Notes: a model not told the origin generated them from the sequence alone. A DNA stretch of 64,000 nucleotides from Bacillus massiliglaciei (GCF_900098925.1 NZ_LT622359.1:279414-343413), one strand, 5' to 3'. Counted from the stretch's first letter, positions 43,918-53,762 are shown. Program-made: numbers and translations.

Positions 43918-43952
43918 AAAAAGGCCGCTCAACAGTCTGAGTTAGCCTTTTT
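43918..43952 (-). terminator. Terminator of pdxK
   Basis: On the minus strand AAAAAGGC-TAA-CTCA pairs with TGAG-CG-GCCTTTTT around a 6-nt loop. Confidence 0.75.
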
Positions 43953-43963
43953 CCTCATCTTTT

Positions 43964-44782
43964 TTACTTATTTTTGACTCCATATTTATGATAGGCACCA
44001 TGATTAACAGGACCTACGAATTCATTCATTTTCCATCCATGGCGGACCGCTTCAGTAATGAAGTCTTTTGCCGTATAAATGGCTTCTTTAACGGATTTTC
44101 CTTGGGCAAGCTCTGCGGTAATTGCTGCAGAGGAAGAACATCCTGCTCCGTGGGTATAAGTGGTCTCGATCCGTTCGGATTCGAGGATTTCGAATTCTGT
44201 TCCGTCGTAGAGCAAGTCAATTGCCTTTTCGTGATCCAGTTTGTTTCCGCCTTTGATCAGGACGTATTTTGCGCCCAGGGCATGAATCTTTTCAGCAGCT
44301 GCTTTCATATCGTCAATGGTGCGAATTGGAGCTGTTCCGGCAAGCTGTGATGCTTCAAAAAGGTTTGGTGTCACAACGGTTGCTCTTGGAACAAGAACAT
44401 CACGGAGTGCAACAGCTGTCTCTGGATGAAGAACTTCATCTTCGCCTTTACATACCATGACCGGATCGATAACAACCTTGTCCAATTTTAATTCATCTAT
44501 CTTCCGGGCAACCAATTCAATAATCTCTACAGAACCGAGCATGCCGGTTTTCATAGCATCAATTCCGACGGAAAGGATTGTTTCCATCTGTGCTTCTACC
44601 ACTTCTGCCGGTGTCGGGAAAACGTTATGGGCCCAGCCGTTTTTTGGATCCATTGAAACAATGGTTGTTAAAGCGGACATGCCGTATACGCCGAACTCTT
44701 GAAAGGTTTTTATATCAGCCTGAAGTCCGGCACCGCCGCTTGAATCCGATCCGGCTACTGTCATTGCTTTCTTCAATGTCAT
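43964..44782 (-). CDS. pdxK: Pyridoxine/HMP kinase (PdxK-ThiD family)
   Basis: A 272-residue ribokinase-fold kinase of the ThiD family. It shows AMTVAGSDSSGGAGLQADIKTF near the N-terminus, VIDPVMVCKGEDEVL and the anion-hole region YTHGAGCSSSAAITAELA. Sequence and position next to the ung-ywd block match B. subtilis PdxK (YwdB), which phosphorylates pyridoxine, pyridoxal and pyridoxamine as well as HMP; a pure thiamine role cannot be excluded. SD AAGGGGGA. The 300 bp between it and moaE hold promoters at most; nothing else is recognised there. Confidence 0.85.
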   Translation of the reverse strand: MTLKKAMTVAGSDSSGGAGLQADIKTFQEFGVYGMSALTTIVSMDPKNGWAHNVFPTPAEVVEAQMETILSVGIDAMKTGMLGSVEIIELVARKIDELKLDKVVIDPVMVCKGEDEVLHPETAVALRDVLVPRATVVTPNLFEASQLAGTAPIRTIDDMKAAAEKIHALGAKYVLIKGGNKLDHEKAIDLLYDGTEFEILESERIETTYTHGAGCSSSAAITAELAQGKSVKEAIYTAKDFITEAVRHGWKMNEFVGPVNHGAYHKYGVKNK

Positions 44783-45081
44783 TTTAAATCCCCCTTGGGT
44801 GAATAGAAATGTGCGAAATATCAGAAAGGATCGATATATCTTAGTTTAAGAATATAATATTCTGTAATGAATGTAAAACAAGAAAACCGACAGAAGACTC
44901 CCATACAGCCCGGCCGTTCCTGCATCGACTCAGTCCTTCTCTGGGAAAGTGAGAAAAGCCTGCTAAAAAGGAAGAAGAACGGGCATCTTAGTATTATTAT
45001 TCTTCAAATTGATTTACAATATAAATAGTAGATGGACTTATAAACGATCTATGATGAAACTCCACTCAAAGGATGAGGAAC

Positions 45082-45546
45082 ATGAATTACGAAATTACGG
45101 ACAAACCCATCTTAATACAAGATGTGATTGATAAAGTAGTCAGCCGCAACGCAGGAGCTGTAACTACATTTATTGGGACTGTCAGGGAAATGACCAAGGA
45201 TAAGAAAACCTTGTTCTTAAAATATGAAGCCTACGTGCCAATGGCTGTAAAAAAACTGGAGCAGATTGGCCAGGAAATTAATAAGCGCTGGCCGGACGCG
45301 CAAACCGCCATCACCCACCGGGTCGGGAAATTAGGCATTAGCGATATAGCTGTGGTGATTGCAGTCAGCACCCCTCATCGAAATGATGCTTATGAAGCAA
45401 ACCGTTTTGCGATTGAGCGGATTAAAGAAATCGTGCCAATTTGGAAAAAAGAACACTGGGAAGATGGCGAAGAATGGGTTGGAAATCAGCTTGAAACGGT
45501 TTCTTATCCATCGGGCAAACCGGAAAAGGAGGATTTGGATGATTAA
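45082..45546 (+). CDS. moaE: Molybdopterin synthase catalytic subunit
   Basis: A 154-residue MoaE. Family motifs are NAGAVTTFIGTVREMTKDKK, LKYEAYVPMAVKKLEQIG and HRVGKLGISDIAVVIAVSTPHR, with the catalytic Lys in PIWKKEHWEDGEEWV. Together with MoaD it inserts two sulfurs into cyclic pyranopterin monophosphate. The second of two nearby ATGs is chosen (after GGATGAGGAAC). moaD overlaps its end by 8 bp. Confidence 0.93.
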   Translation: MNYEITDKPILIQDVIDKVVSRNAGAVTTFIGTVREMTKDKKTLFLKYEAYVPMAVKKLEQIGQEINKRWPDAQTAITHRVGKLGISDIAVVIAVSTPHRNDAYEANRFAIERIKEIVPIWKKEHWEDGEEWVGNQLETVSYPSGKPEKEDLDD

Positions 45547-45772
45547 AGTACTATTGTTCGCGCAGCTTCAAGAGTCTGCCGGCAAATCAGAGGTCTCTCT
45601 TGATGGCGCCGGCCTGACGATTGCCCAATTAAAAGCGAGACTTTCCACTGATTTTCATTTAGAGGGTCTCGACTCTGTGATGACGGCTGTGAATGAAGAG
45701 TTTGCAGATGATGAAACCGCTCTGGAGGATGGGGACACAGTTGCCTTCATTCCGCCGGTCAGCGGAGGATAA
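45539..45772 (+). CDS. moaD: Molybdopterin synthase sulfur carrier subunit
   Basis: A 77-residue ubiquitin-fold protein ending in the required Gly-Gly (IPPVSGG). MoeB adenylates this end and it then carries the thiocarboxylate to MoaE. SD AAGGAGG inside moaE; the gene overlaps moaE by 8 bp and precedes moeB by 15 bp. Confidence 0.92.
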   Translation: MIKVLLFAQLQESAGKSEVSLDGAGLTIAQLKARLSTDFHLEGLDSVMTAVNEEFADDETALEDGDTVAFIPPVSGG

Positions 45773-45787
45773 GGCAGGAGAGAGAAA

Positions 45788-46807
45788 ATGAGCGAAAGAT
45801 ATTCACGGCAGGAGCTATTTAGCCCCATTGGAGAAGAAGGACAGCGCCGAATCGGCAGTAAGCACGTGTTACTGGTCGGAGCCGGTGCGCTTGGTTCGGC
45901 AAATGCAGAGGCTATGGTCCGGGCCGGTATCGGCAAACTGACCATTATTGACAGGGATTATGTAGAAGAGAGCAACCTGCAGAGACAGCAGCTCTATACC
46001 GAACAGGATGTCAGGGATCAGCTGCCAAAAGCAGAAGCTGCGAAGCGGCATTTGAATGAGATCAACCAAAGTGTGGAAGTGGTCGCCAAGGTTATGGATG
46101 CTAATCCGAAAAACATGGATGCTCTCACTGAAGGGGCAGATTTAATCATAGACGCAACAGATAACTTTGAAACACGGATGATGCTGAATGATTTATCTCA
46201 GAAACATAAGATTCCCTGGATTTATGGCGCCTGTGTCGGAAGCGTAGGAATGAGTCTGACCATTCTGCCCGGAAAGACGCCTTGCCTGCATTGCCTGCTG
46301 AAATCCCTGCCGATACAAGGACTTACATGCGATACTGCGGGCATCATTGGGCCGGCGGTAACCATGGTGGTGGCACATCAGGCAGCTGAAGCGCTGAAAA
46401 TCCTGACCGAAGATTGGGATTCCGTCAGGGCTAGCTTTGTTACCTTCGATCTCTGGAAGAATCAATATCAAACCATTAAGCTTTCTAAGGCAAAAAAGAG
46501 GGATTGCCTTTCATGCGGAGAAGAACCGACATATCCTTTTCTAAAGGCTGAAAATGCTACAAAAACCGCAGTCCTCTGCGGCCGGGATACGGTTCAGATA
46601 CGTCCGCCGAAACAGGCGGATTTAAGGTTGGACAGGCTTGCGGAAACGCTGTCCAAAAGCGGATTCTCGGTAAAAGGAAATCCGTTTCTTCTGTCTGTCC
46701 AACAGGATAATCAGCGGATAGTCATATTTAAAGACGGACGGGTGCTGATTCATGGAACGAAGAATGTGGATCAAGCCAAATCGATTTACCATCGTATTTT
46801 AGGATAA
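45788..46807 (+). CDS. moeB: Molybdopterin-synthase adenylyltransferase (MoeB/ThiF)
   Basis: A 339-residue E1-like enzyme. ATP-binding GAGALGSANAEAMVRAGIG (about residues 31-49), substrate Asp in IDATDNFETR, and zinc-binding Cys pairs CLHC and CLSC are present. The C-terminal 90 residues form a degraded rhodanese-like domain (ILIHGT near the end) without a visible active-site Cys. Last gene of moaE-moaD-moeB; it activates MoaD and might also serve ThiS. Confidence 0.9.
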   Translation: MSERYSRQELFSPIGEEGQRRIGSKHVLLVGAGALGSANAEAMVRAGIGKLTIIDRDYVEESNLQRQQLYTEQDVRDQLPKAEAAKRHLNEINQSVEVVAKVMDANPKNMDALTEGADLIIDATDNFETRMMLNDLSQKHKIPWIYGACVGSVGMSLTILPGKTPCLHCLLKSLPIQGLTCDTAGIIGPAVTMVVAHQAAEALKILTEDWDSVRASFVTFDLWKNQYQTIKLSKAKKRDCLSCGEEPTYPFLKAENATKTAVLCGRDTVQIRPPKQADLRLDRLAETLSKSGFSVKGNPFLLSVQQDNQRIVIFKDGRVLIHGTKNVDQAKSIYHRILG

Positions 46808-46810
46808 AGC

Positions 46811-46843
46811 AAAAAAGGGCTGTCCGATTGAAGGACAGCCCTA
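46811..46843 (-). terminator. Terminator of the yflT-like gene
   Basis: GGGCTGTCC and GGACAGCCC with a 7-nt loop; a T6 run follows on the minus strand. It also separates the convergent moeB. Confidence 0.85.
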
Positions 46844-46854
46844 ATCTATGTGAA

Positions 46855-47178
46855 TTAATTAGCAGCTACTACCACTACTTTGCCTTTGTCCAGTTCCACT
46901 TCATATTGAGCAGCCTCTGCTTCTGTTAATCCAAGATTTTCAAAACGGTTGCGAAGTTCATCTCCGCGCGATTTGAAAAGGTTGCTGACCGAATCCATTA
47001 ATCCCTGTTCTTTCAATCCAACACTTTCTGTATCCGTGTTTTCTGTCAGGTGCTCTGAGCGGTCCTTATCATGGGCGAATAAGTAAATATTGTCTTTTTC
47101 AAAACCTCCGGCATGCACTAATTGATCAATTTTTTCTTTAGCTTGGACTCCGTTTTCTACTACGTGTACTTGATACAT
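46855..47178 (-). CDS. yflT: General stress protein 17M-like (YflT family)
   Basis: A 107-residue YflT/GSP17M-domain protein: VHVVENGVQAKEKIDQLVHAGG then IYLFAHDKDRSEHLTENTDTESVG and a C-terminal VVVVAAN. Function unknown; the B. subtilis relatives are made under general stress. SD AAGGAGG before the internal ATG, preferred over a TTG two codons upstream. A sigma-B-like promoter lies about 70 bp upstream. Confidence 0.85.
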   Translation of the reverse strand: MYQVHVVENGVQAKEKIDQLVHAGGFEKDNIYLFAHDKDRSEHLTENTDTESVGLKEQGLMDSVSNLFKSRGDELRNRFENLGLTEAEAAQYEVELDKGKVVVVAAN

Positions 47179-47243
47179 ATCCAATTCCTCCTTTAATTTT
47201 GGTATCTTCTAAGGTCATCGCCTTTAGCGGCTCTACTATATAT

Positions 47244-47269
47244 GTAGCCGTTCATCGTACGAGATAAAC
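47244..47269 (-). promoter_or_regulatory. Sigma-B-like promoter of the yflT-like gene
   Basis: On the minus strand GTTTAT-14-GGCTAC matches the sigma-B pattern GTTTAA-(12-15)-GGGTAT at 5 of 6 and 4 of 6 positions. The gene family is sigma-B controlled in B. subtilis. Confidence 0.5.
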
Positions 47270-47378
47270 ATGAACGGCCCGAATAAGGCATCTCTCTTTT
47301 GTTTGTCCTATAATGGGGTAATAAAAAGAATAGAATGCTAGATTAATCTTTGGAAATGGATGAAAGGGTGAAAAAATC

Positions 47379-48068
47379 ATGAGCAAGAAAATCTTGAAAA
47401 ATGATTGGGAACCATTATTGGCAGATGAGTTTGAAAAACCTTACTATCAGAGTCTTCGGGAATTTTTGAAGATAGAATATAGAGAACAACGGATTTATCC
47501 GGAAGCAGTAAATATATTTAATGCTCTTCATTACACACCATATGAAGAGGTAAAAGTGGTTATACTGGGGCAGGATCCTTATCATGGACCAAATCAGGCC
47601 CATGGACTGAGCTTTTCCGTACAGCCGGGTGTCAAATTGCCTCCTTCGCTTCGCAATATTTTTAAGGAATTGCATGAGGATCTGGGGTACAGTGTACCGA
47701 ATCACGGCTGCCTGATTGATTGGGCTAAGCAAGGGGTTCTGCTGCTGAATACGGTATTAACCGTGAGGGAGGGGCAGGCGCATTCCCATCGGGGAAAGGG
47801 GTGGGAAACCTTTACAGACCAGGTTATACGCAAACTGAGTGAACGGGAAAAACCGGTCATATTTATTTTATGGGGAAAACCGGCACAGACGAAAATGTCT
47901 TTAATAGATACGGAGAAACATAAAATCATTATGTCTGTGCATCCGAGTCCGCTTTCAGCCAGCCGTGGTTTTTTTGGGAGCAGGCCCTTTTCGAAAACGA
48001 ATGAGTATCTGAAGGAAATAGGCGAAGAAGAGATTAATTGGCAGCTTTCCGACATTTCTCATCCATAA
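47379..48068 (+). CDS. ung: Uracil-DNA glycosylase
   Basis: A 229-residue family 1 UDG that removes uracil from DNA. Catalytic loop [18 protein letters not shown] (Asp in DPYHG), uracil-binding [11 protein letters not shown] and the leucine/minor-groove loop [14 protein letters not shown] are intact. The start follows GAAAGGGTG. Its end overlaps the beginning of an open frame leading to a small Cys protein. Confidence 0.95.
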   Translation: MSKKILKNDWEPLLADEFEKPYYQSLREFLKIEYREQRIYPEAVNIFNALHYTPYEEVKVVILGQDPYHGPNQAHGLSFSVQPGVKLPPSLRNIFKELHEDLGYSVPNHGCLIDWAKQGVLLLNTVLTVREGQAHSHRGKGWETFTDQVIRKLSEREKPVIFILWGKPAQTKMSLIDTEKHKIIMSVHPSPLSASRGFFGSRPFSKTNEYLKEIGEEEINWQLSDISHP

Positions 48069-48106
48069 GAAGGAGCGGGAACGGCTCAAAGAGGGGACTG
48101 AATCAA

Positions 48107-48286
48107 GTGAAGCGCATTAATTGCATGGCTTGCAAACATTATTATGTAACGTGGGATCCGAATTTTCCGAAAGGATGCAGGGCTTTCCAGTTCAAGACTG
48201 CAAAACTTCCATCGGCGGAGGTATTTCGTTCTTCGGGACAGCCCTGTCTTAAATTTGAACCTAAATCATCTTCCGTAAAAAGATAG
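48107..48286 (+). CDS. Small conserved cysteine-containing protein
   Basis: A 59-residue protein starting with GTG (MKRINCMACKHYYVTWDPNF). It has Cys in CMAC, GCRAF and PCLKF, a spacing that could bind a metal. It lies 38 bp after ung with AGAGGGG upstream and is probably in the same transcript. I do not recognise a characterised family; a link to DNA repair is only suggested by position. Confidence 0.55.
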   Translation: MKRINCMACKHYYVTWDPNFPKGCRAFQFKTAKLPSAEVFRSSGQPCLKFEPKSSSVKR

Positions 48287-48400
48287 GGAGATGGAAAGTT
48301 CCTTTCTGTTTTGGATTTTGTTAAACTGAATGCAAAGAGCCCCCTGTTAAAAACCTGAGATCATCGGGTGCATAGGCGGAATGATACGAGGTGAATGTTT

Positions 48401-48649
48401 ATGGATATTCCATCAAAGCTGCTGCTCAGCAAAATGGAAGAACTGATCTCTAAGGCAAGAGAAGCAGAAACTAATGATAGCTTTAAGGGGTATATACTGG
48501 CAATTCAGTCCCTTTGCGAAGTGATGACTGACGATAAAACGGCCCCGGTCTTTCAGGCTGGCCTGAAACCTCAGGCTTTCCCGTCTCCGCATCAGCCTGA
48601 ACCAGTCAAGATGGATGAAGCAAACGGTCCATCTCTATTTGATTTTTAA
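48401..48649 (+). CDS. ywdI: YwdI family protein
   Basis: An 82-residue protein: MDIPSKLLLSKMEELISKAREAE, then SFKGYILAIQSLCEVM and a proline-rich tail ending SLFDF. The size, helical N-terminus and position after ung match B. subtilis YwdI, a protein of unknown function. The second ATG is chosen, with GAGGTG at 7 nt. Confidence 0.75.
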   Translation: MDIPSKLLLSKMEELISKAREAETNDSFKGYILAIQSLCEVMTDDKTAPVFQAGLKPQAFPSPHQPEPVKMDEANGPSLFDF

Positions 48650-48797
48650 TTTTTTGTTGTTCTTAGATTAATGATTTTCTTCAGAGGAGAAAATCATTTG
48701 AGATGAATCTGCAGTCCGCAAAAGCTTTTGGATAGCCTATAGGTGCGAATTACATAACAAGAAAATGACTTGATTTTACTTAAAGGAGAGAGCATAG

Positions 48798-49166
48798 ATG
48801 AAGGTGTTCATTATTATAGGGGCAATTAATGCTTTTTTGGCTGTCGCATTGGGGGCTTTTGGAGCGCATGGCCTTGAAGGGAAAATTCCTGATAAATATT
48901 TGCAGATCTGGCACACTGGTGTAACCTATCAAATGTTTCATGCGGTTGGTTTGCTGATCATTGGTCTGCTGGCTGCTAAAATACCGGGATCACTTTTAAA
49001 TTGGTCAGGCTGGCTGATGCTTATCGGCATTATTCTGTTCTCAGGCAGCTTGTATGTCTTAAGTCTCACCCAAATCAAAGTGTTGGGAGCGATCACTCCG
49101 CTTGGAGGAATATCGTTTCTGGTTGCATGGATTCTGATTGTTGCGGCTGCCTATAAGCATTTATAA
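48798..49166 (+). CDS. ywdK: YwdK family membrane protein (DUF423)
   Basis: A 122-residue DUF423 protein with four membrane segments. It begins with the family pattern GAINAFLAVALGAFGAHGLEGKI and includes WHTGVTYQMFHAVGLL. Function unknown. SD AAAGGAGAG. It lies between ywdI and gerQ as in B. subtilis. Confidence 0.88.
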   Translation: MKVFIIIGAINAFLAVALGAFGAHGLEGKIPDKYLQIWHTGVTYQMFHAVGLLIIGLLAAKIPGSLLNWSGWLMLIGIILFSGSLYVLSLTQIKVLGAITPLGGISFLVAWILIVAAAYKHL

Positions 49167-49186
49167 GACATTAGGCTGTATGATAT

Positions 49187-49223
49187 AAAAGTAGTGCCGC
49201 TTGCATAAGCGGCACTGCTTTTT
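49187..49223. terminator. Bidirectional terminator between ywdK and gerQ
   Basis: AAAAGTAGTGCCGCTT and AAGCGGCACTGCTTTTT, loop GCAT. Confidence 0.85.
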
Positions 49224-49245
49224 ATCGTCTGAGGAGGAGTGTCGT

Positions 49246-49758
49246 TTATCTCGGCGGATAAGAAACGAGCCCTGTTCCCCCATATGGATATTCATATTCA
49301 ATTTCCTCATCAAACGTAATATAGTCAAGGTACACCATCGGGATTAAATATCTTTTTCCGGACTGTGGATCGCTTAGGATGAGATGGTCCCGGCCAGCCG
49401 CCTCTATTAATCCCTTGAAAATTTGGGCATTCCATTCTGTATTATTTTCAAAGGTGGCATAGACGGTGGCTAATTTCCCTTTATTCAGACGCAGTATATT
49501 CTCAATGTAAGATTCTTGCACGGGAAGCATCCCGGGAACTTGGGGCCCTCCTGCAGAAGGACTGGTCTGGAATGATCCTCCGGTTCCCCCTGCAGTGCCT
49601 TGCACGGGCATTTGCGGATACTGCTGCTGGTACGGGTTCATTTGGCTTCCAGACTGTCGGTATCCAGAGGACGGGTCTGAAGCCGGGATATAGGAATTCG
49701 TATTTGAATTTGTACCATAAGGATAGCCGCCATAAGGATTAGAACCATTTTGAGTCAT
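49246..49758 (-). CDS. gerQ: Spore coat protein GerQ
   Basis: A 170-residue protein. The first 85 residues are low-complexity, rich in Gly, Tyr, Asn, Gln and Pro (NPYGGYPYG, MNPYQQQYPQ). The conserved C-terminal domain is PVQESYIENILRLNKGKLATVYATFENN...YLIPMVYLDYITFDEEIEY. GerQ is a coat protein needed for localisation of the cortex hydrolase CwlJ and is cross-linked by transglutaminase. SD CAGGAGGG. The cwlJ gene, adjacent in some Bacillus, is not here. Confidence 0.92.
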   Translation of the reverse strand: MTQNGSNPYGGYPYGTNSNTNSYIPASDPSSGYRQSGSQMNPYQQQYPQMPVQGTAGGTGGSFQTSPSAGGPQVPGMLPVQESYIENILRLNKGKLATVYATFENNTEWNAQIFKGLIEAAGRDHLILSDPQSGKRYLIPMVYLDYITFDEEIEYEYPYGGTGLVSYPPR

Positions 49759-49988
49759 TTCTTTCCCTCCTGAAAATTGCATAATAAAAACAATTGATAA
49801 TTCCCTTAAAAAAGCCATCCTATCAGGTCGAGACAAAGGAACTTGCAATCAGACTGTGATCCAAGTTTCTTTTCCGATGAATTAGTTTTCTGTATGGATT
49901 GGCTCTGATTATCTGGAATCCTGAAATTATCTCTGTTTCATATGTATGGAGGAATGATTCTGATTAGACCAAACAGTTTTGCATGCTT

Positions 49989-50026
49989 AAAAAAAGAGGG
50001 TTCAGATGTGACTCTGAATCCTCTGT
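49989..50026 (-). terminator. Terminator of hemQ
   Basis: AGAGGGTTCAGA and TCTGAATCCTCT with a 6-nt loop; a T7 run follows on the minus strand. Confidence 0.85.
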
Positions 50027-50039
50027 TTCTTTTGCTAAT

Positions 50040-50789
50040 TTATACATAAAGGAAAGAAGGAACTTTATCTTCTTCCAAAATAGGGCCGACAAAGAAAGAA
50101 CCGAATTCACCGTATCTGGCACTTACTTCATCAAAACGCATTTCATAAACTAACTTTTTGAATTGAAGGACATCATCAGCAAAAAGGGTTACGCCCCATT
50201 CATAATCATCAAAGCCGACAGATCCGGAAATGATTTGTTTCACTTTGCCTGCATAGCTTCGGCCAATCATGCCGTGTGAACGCATAAGATTCTTACGTTC
50301 CTCCATTTCGAGCATATACCAGTTGTCATTGCCTTCGCGGCGCTTGTCCATTGGATAGAAGCAGACATATTTTGATTTAGGCAGAGTCGGGTACAGCCGA
50401 GCTCGCACATGCGGATTTTGATATGGATCTTCATCGCTCTGTCCTGCCAGATAATTGGACAGTTCGACAACAGAAACGTAAGAATAGGCAGGAATTGTAA
50501 ACTCAGCCAGCTTCGTTTTGTTGAATTCGGATTCAATGGCATTTAGTTCTTCCATTGTCGGGCGGGCGAACATCAGCATAAAGTCTGCCTTTTGTCCTAC
50601 AATGGAATAGAGGGCATGGCTGCCTTCGTTATTATTTTGAACCGTGTTCCATTTATCTAGCAATCCTTGAAATTCGGAAATAGCTATTTCTCTTTCGTCG
50701 CTTGAAAGGGTTTTCCATGATGACCAGTCCATCAGGCGGAAGTCATGCAGACAGTACCAGCCATCTAATGTTTGTGCTGCTTCGCTCAT
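50040..50789 (-). CDS. hemQ: Coproheme decarboxylase (HemQ/ChdC)
   Basis: A 249-residue chlorite-dismutase-fold enzyme that makes heme b from coproheme in the coproporphyrin-dependent pathway of Gram-positives. Family regions seen are [60 protein letters not shown] and [22 protein letters not shown] at 8 nt. It stands in the same place as B. subtilis ywfI, divergent from pta. Confidence 0.93.
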   Translation of the reverse strand: MSEAAQTLDGWYCLHDFRLMDWSSWKTLSSDEREIAISEFQGLLDKWNTVQNNNEGSHALYSIVGQKADFMLMFARPTMEELNAIESEFNKTKLAEFTIPAYSYVSVVELSNYLAGQSDEDPYQNPHVRARLYPTLPKSKYVCFYPMDKRREGNDNWYMLEMEERKNLMRSHGMIGRSYAGKVKQIISGSVGFDDYEWGVTLFADDVLQFKKLVYEMRFDEVSARYGEFGSFFVGPILEEDKVPSFLYV

Positions 50790-51053
50790 TACAATCACTC
50801 CTATAGTCTAATATAACAATAATATAACACAGTTTATTGGACAGGCCCTTAAAAAGGCATGCCTGCACCGTTTTGTTCAAAGAATATCCATATTTAGCAT
50901 GGCCCCTATGTTTGCTTTTCAAACCCTCTGTCAACCAGGAAAGGATTGTATTTTGTCTGGACTTAAGCTTAAGATGAAAAGGGATTGGACGTGTTATTCA
51001 CTGTACGGCTTAAGGGTATAGATAGAGAAGTACTGAATAAGGAGATGTTATGG

Positions 51054-52034
51054 ATGATTGATCTTTTTGATGATTTAAAAAGGAAAGCATCAGGGCTTAA
51101 TGTAAGAATTGTATTTCCGGAGGGGAACGATGAAAGGATATTAAAGGCGGCGGGCAGGCTTGCTAAAGAGCAGGTGCTAACGCCGGTTTTGGTAGGAAAT
51201 ATTGAGCGGATTCAGGAGCAGGCAAAGGATTTGAAGGTTTCCCTTGAGGCTGTTGAAATCTATGATCCGTACAGTTATATTATGAAAGATGAAATGGCTG
51301 CTGCTTTTGTTGAAGTCCGTCAAGGAAAAACAACCGAAGAGGAAGCAAGAGAGATTCTTCTGGATGTCAATTATTTTGGGACAATGCTTGTCCATATGAA
51401 TCAGGCGGACGGAATGGTGAGCGGGGCTGCGCATTCTACAGCGGATACTGTCCGGCCGGCGCTGCAGATCATTAAAACAAAATCGGGCGTTAAGAAAACC
51501 TCTGGTGTTTTTATTATGGTCCGGGAAGAGGAGAAATACATTTTTGCGGACTGTGCGATTAATATTGCACCAGACAGCAATGATTTAGCTGAAATTGCTA
51601 TAGAAAGCGCGAAAACGGCCCAGCTGTTTGATGTGGATCCACGAGTAGCCTTATTAAGTTTTTCTACGAAGGGTTCGGCTGTTTCTCCTGAAACCGATAA
51701 AGTAGTCGAAGCGGTTCGAATAGCCCAGAGCAGGGAACCGCAGCTGATAGTAGACGGAGAATTCCAATTTGATGCAGCTTTTGTTCCTTCTGTAGCGAGA
51801 AGCAAAGCACCTGATTCTTTAATACAGGGCGATGCCAATGTCTTTATTTTTCCTAGCCTTGAAGCCGGCAACATCAGTTATAAAATGGTTCAGAGACTGG
51901 GCGGATTTGAAGCGGTCGGACCTATTTTGCAGGGGCTGAACAGACCTGTCAATGACCTTTCGAGGGGATGCAGCGAAGAGGATGTTTATAAGCTTGCCCT
52001 CATAACAGCTGTTCAGTCCTTCGCCTCTAAATAA
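51054..52034 (+). CDS. pta: Phosphate acetyltransferase
   Basis: A 326-residue short-type Pta that interconverts acetyl-CoA and acetyl phosphate for acetate overflow. It shows RIVFPEGNDERILKAA, ADGMVSGAAHSTADTVRPAL, SFSTKGSA and VDGEFQFDAAFVP. The ATG with AAGGAG at 9 nt is chosen; a longer open frame upstream lacks similarity. No clear catabolite-responsive element was found by eye. lipL follows after 30 bp. Confidence 0.93.
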   Translation: MIDLFDDLKRKASGLNVRIVFPEGNDERILKAAGRLAKEQVLTPVLVGNIERIQEQAKDLKVSLEAVEIYDPYSYIMKDEMAAAFVEVRQGKTTEEEAREILLDVNYFGTMLVHMNQADGMVSGAAHSTADTVRPALQIIKTKSGVKKTSGVFIMVREEEKYIFADCAINIAPDSNDLAEIAIESAKTAQLFDVDPRVALLSFSTKGSAVSPETDKVVEAVRIAQSREPQLIVDGEFQFDAAFVPSVARSKAPDSLIQGDANVFIFPSLEAGNISYKMVQRLGGFEAVGPILQGLNRPVNDLSRGCSEEDVYKLALITAVQSFASK

Positions 52035-52064
52035 TGAGGCAGTTCAACAAGAGGAGAAAATCGT

Positions 52065-52904
52065 ATGAATGATAGTAAAACCTTATTAAATCAGCCTGAG
52101 TGGAGGGTGATTGACCAGTCCTCCATCGGCCCGCATTTTCAGGCGCTTCAGTCCTTTGCAATGGATGATACGCTTTGTGCTGCCGTTGGATCAGGCGAAT
52201 CCGGAGCGGTGGCAAGATCCTGGGTTCATGACAAGACGATTGTGCTCGGAATTCAGGATACGAGACTTCCGCAGCTTGACCGCGGTGTGGATTATTTACG
52301 GGAAAAGGGATTTAAGACCATCGTCAGAAATTCGGGAGGGCTTGCTGTAGTTCTCGATGAGGGAGTCTTGAACCTTTCCTTAGTCTTCCCGGACAGCGGA
52401 CAGAAGATTGGAATTAACCGCGGATATGATGCGATGTGGGAGCTGATCCGGCTTATGTTCCCTGATTTTTCAGCCGATATTGAGGCGAGGGAAATCATAG
52501 GTTCCTATTGTCCGGGGAGCTATGATTTAAGCATCGGAGGCCGAAAATTTGCAGGAATATCCCAGCGGAGAATCCGTAATGGAGCTGCTGTCCAAATTTA
52601 TTTATGTGTGTCGGGCAGCGGCTCAGAACGGGCCAAATTGGTTCGGGAATTTTACCGGCTGGCTAAGGGCGGGCAGGAGACTAAATTCGACTATCCGGAT
52701 ATAAGGCCAGAAGTAATGGCCTCCCTTTCTGAACTGATGGAACAGCCTCTTACGGTCCCTGATGTGATGCTGCGTTTATTACAGACCTTGCAAAAACTGT
52801 CAGGAAGAATTTATTCAGACTCTCTTAGGCCGGAAGAGCTTCTTCTATATGAAGGATACTTAGAAAGAGTCACGGAACGGAATAATAAGGTGCTGTTCTT
52901 GTGA
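52065..52904 (+). CDS. lipL: Octanoyl-[GcvH]:protein N-octanoyltransferase
   Basis: A 279-residue LplA/LipL-fold amidotransferase. The acyl-carrying Cys149 (GSYCPGSYD) and Lys161 ([12 protein letters not shown]) are in place. It moves octanoyl groups from GcvH to E2 subunits in lipoate assembly. SD AAGAGGAG. Same place as B. subtilis ywfL, downstream of pta, probably co-transcribed with it. Confidence 0.93.
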   Translation: MNDSKTLLNQPEWRVIDQSSIGPHFQALQSFAMDDTLCAAVGSGESGAVARSWVHDKTIVLGIQDTRLPQLDRGVDYLREKGFKTIVRNSGGLAVVLDEGVLNLSLVFPDSGQKIGINRGYDAMWELIRLMFPDFSADIEAREIIGSYCPGSYDLSIGGRKFAGISQRRIRNGAAVQIYLCVSGSGSERAKLVREFYRLAKGGQETKFDYPDIRPEVMASLSELMEQPLTVPDVMLRLLQTLQKLSGRIYSDSLRPEELLLYEGYLERVTERNNKVLFL

Positions 52905-52907
52905 AAT

Positions 52908-52946
52908 AAAAAAATCTGTTTTCCTTTTTGGAAGACAGATTTTTTA
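52908..52946. terminator. Terminator after lipL
   Basis: AAAATCTGTTTTCC and GGAAGACAGATTTTTT with a 5-nt loop. Confidence 0.85.
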
Positions 52947-53009
52947 TCTTACTGGCAGCTGGCCTTTAACATTTATAAGAGAATGATACATCGGCGGGCT
53001 GCGGGTATG

Positions 53010-53762
53010 TTATTCAGCCAGCTTTTCCAGATTTCCATTCCGATCCATTTTAAATGCAGTAGAAGGACGTTCCTCCTCATCAAACAGAACGAGTTTCCGG
53101 GCACGGTTCATAATTTTCATTAAAGTTTCATAATCTTCCTGAATTAGGCCGGTATTTTGCTCGAGGTTATTCACTTTTCCTGCCAGTTCTTCGTTGTACA
53201 TTTTCAGCTCGTGTAATTCAAGTTTTAATCTTTCATTTTCTTTCTGAAGGGCCTCTGCCTGAAGCAGTTTACCATTCATAGATTCCAAATAGGCGATGAC
53301 GCTTTCTAATGTTAGAGAAGAAAATGAAGTAGGACGTTCCGCAGTAAGCGGCAGCTGTTCGGCCTGTAATTCCGGATTTTCCATGATTCCGGTATTGCTA
53401 GTTTCTAATTCTTGGCTTTCTTCCATGATAGGAAGATTCATTTCTCCTGTCTGAGCGACGTCAAAGCTTCCCATTGGAGAAGCAGGCGGCGTGTAGAGAA
53501 GCTTTTTCTTCCCGCCCTGTTCCTTGCCAAGCATTCGCTGCCGTTGTTTTCGCTGTTTTTTTGCTAGAGACAGTGCTTTCGTATAATTATGGCGGACGAC
53601 GGCATTCCATCGAAATCCGCAGGCGGCTGATGTCCGGTTTAATTTATCCCCTACTTCCTCGAAAGAATTTAACTGGGTGCTGCCTTCACGCACATGGCGT
53701 AAGACCGTTTCAGCTAAAAGCAAGTCGTCTTCCTCGGTCCATGCATCTTGACGTACTTTCAT
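53010..53762 (-). CDS. rsfA: Prespore regulator RsfA-family protein
   Basis: A 250-residue protein. A Myb/SANT-like domain at residues 5-60 ([22 protein letters not shown], then [10 protein letters not shown]) and a C-terminal coiled coil (about 165-215) are the RsfA plan. In B. subtilis RsfA tunes sigma-F genes in the forespore. SD GGAAGG. Convergent with lipL. The 290 bp upstream hold no gene; a forespore promoter is expected there but I could not place one. Confidence 0.9.
   Translation of the reverse strand: MKVRQDAWTEEDDLLLAETVLRHVREGSTQLNSFEEVGDKLNRTSAACGFRWNAVVRHNYTKALSLAKKQRKQRQRMLGKEQGGKKKLLYTPPASPMGSFDVAQTGEMNLPIMEESQELETSNTGIMENPELQAEQLPLTAERPTSFSSLTLESVIAYLESMNGKLLQAEALQKENERLKLELHELKMYNEELAGKVNNLEQNTGLIQEDYETLMKIMNRARKLVLFDEEERPSTAFKMDRNGNLEKLAE

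Noticed and set aside
50900-51050. Catabolite-responsive element upstream of pta
   Set aside because: Expected from B. subtilis, but no sequence close to the cre consensus was found by eye.
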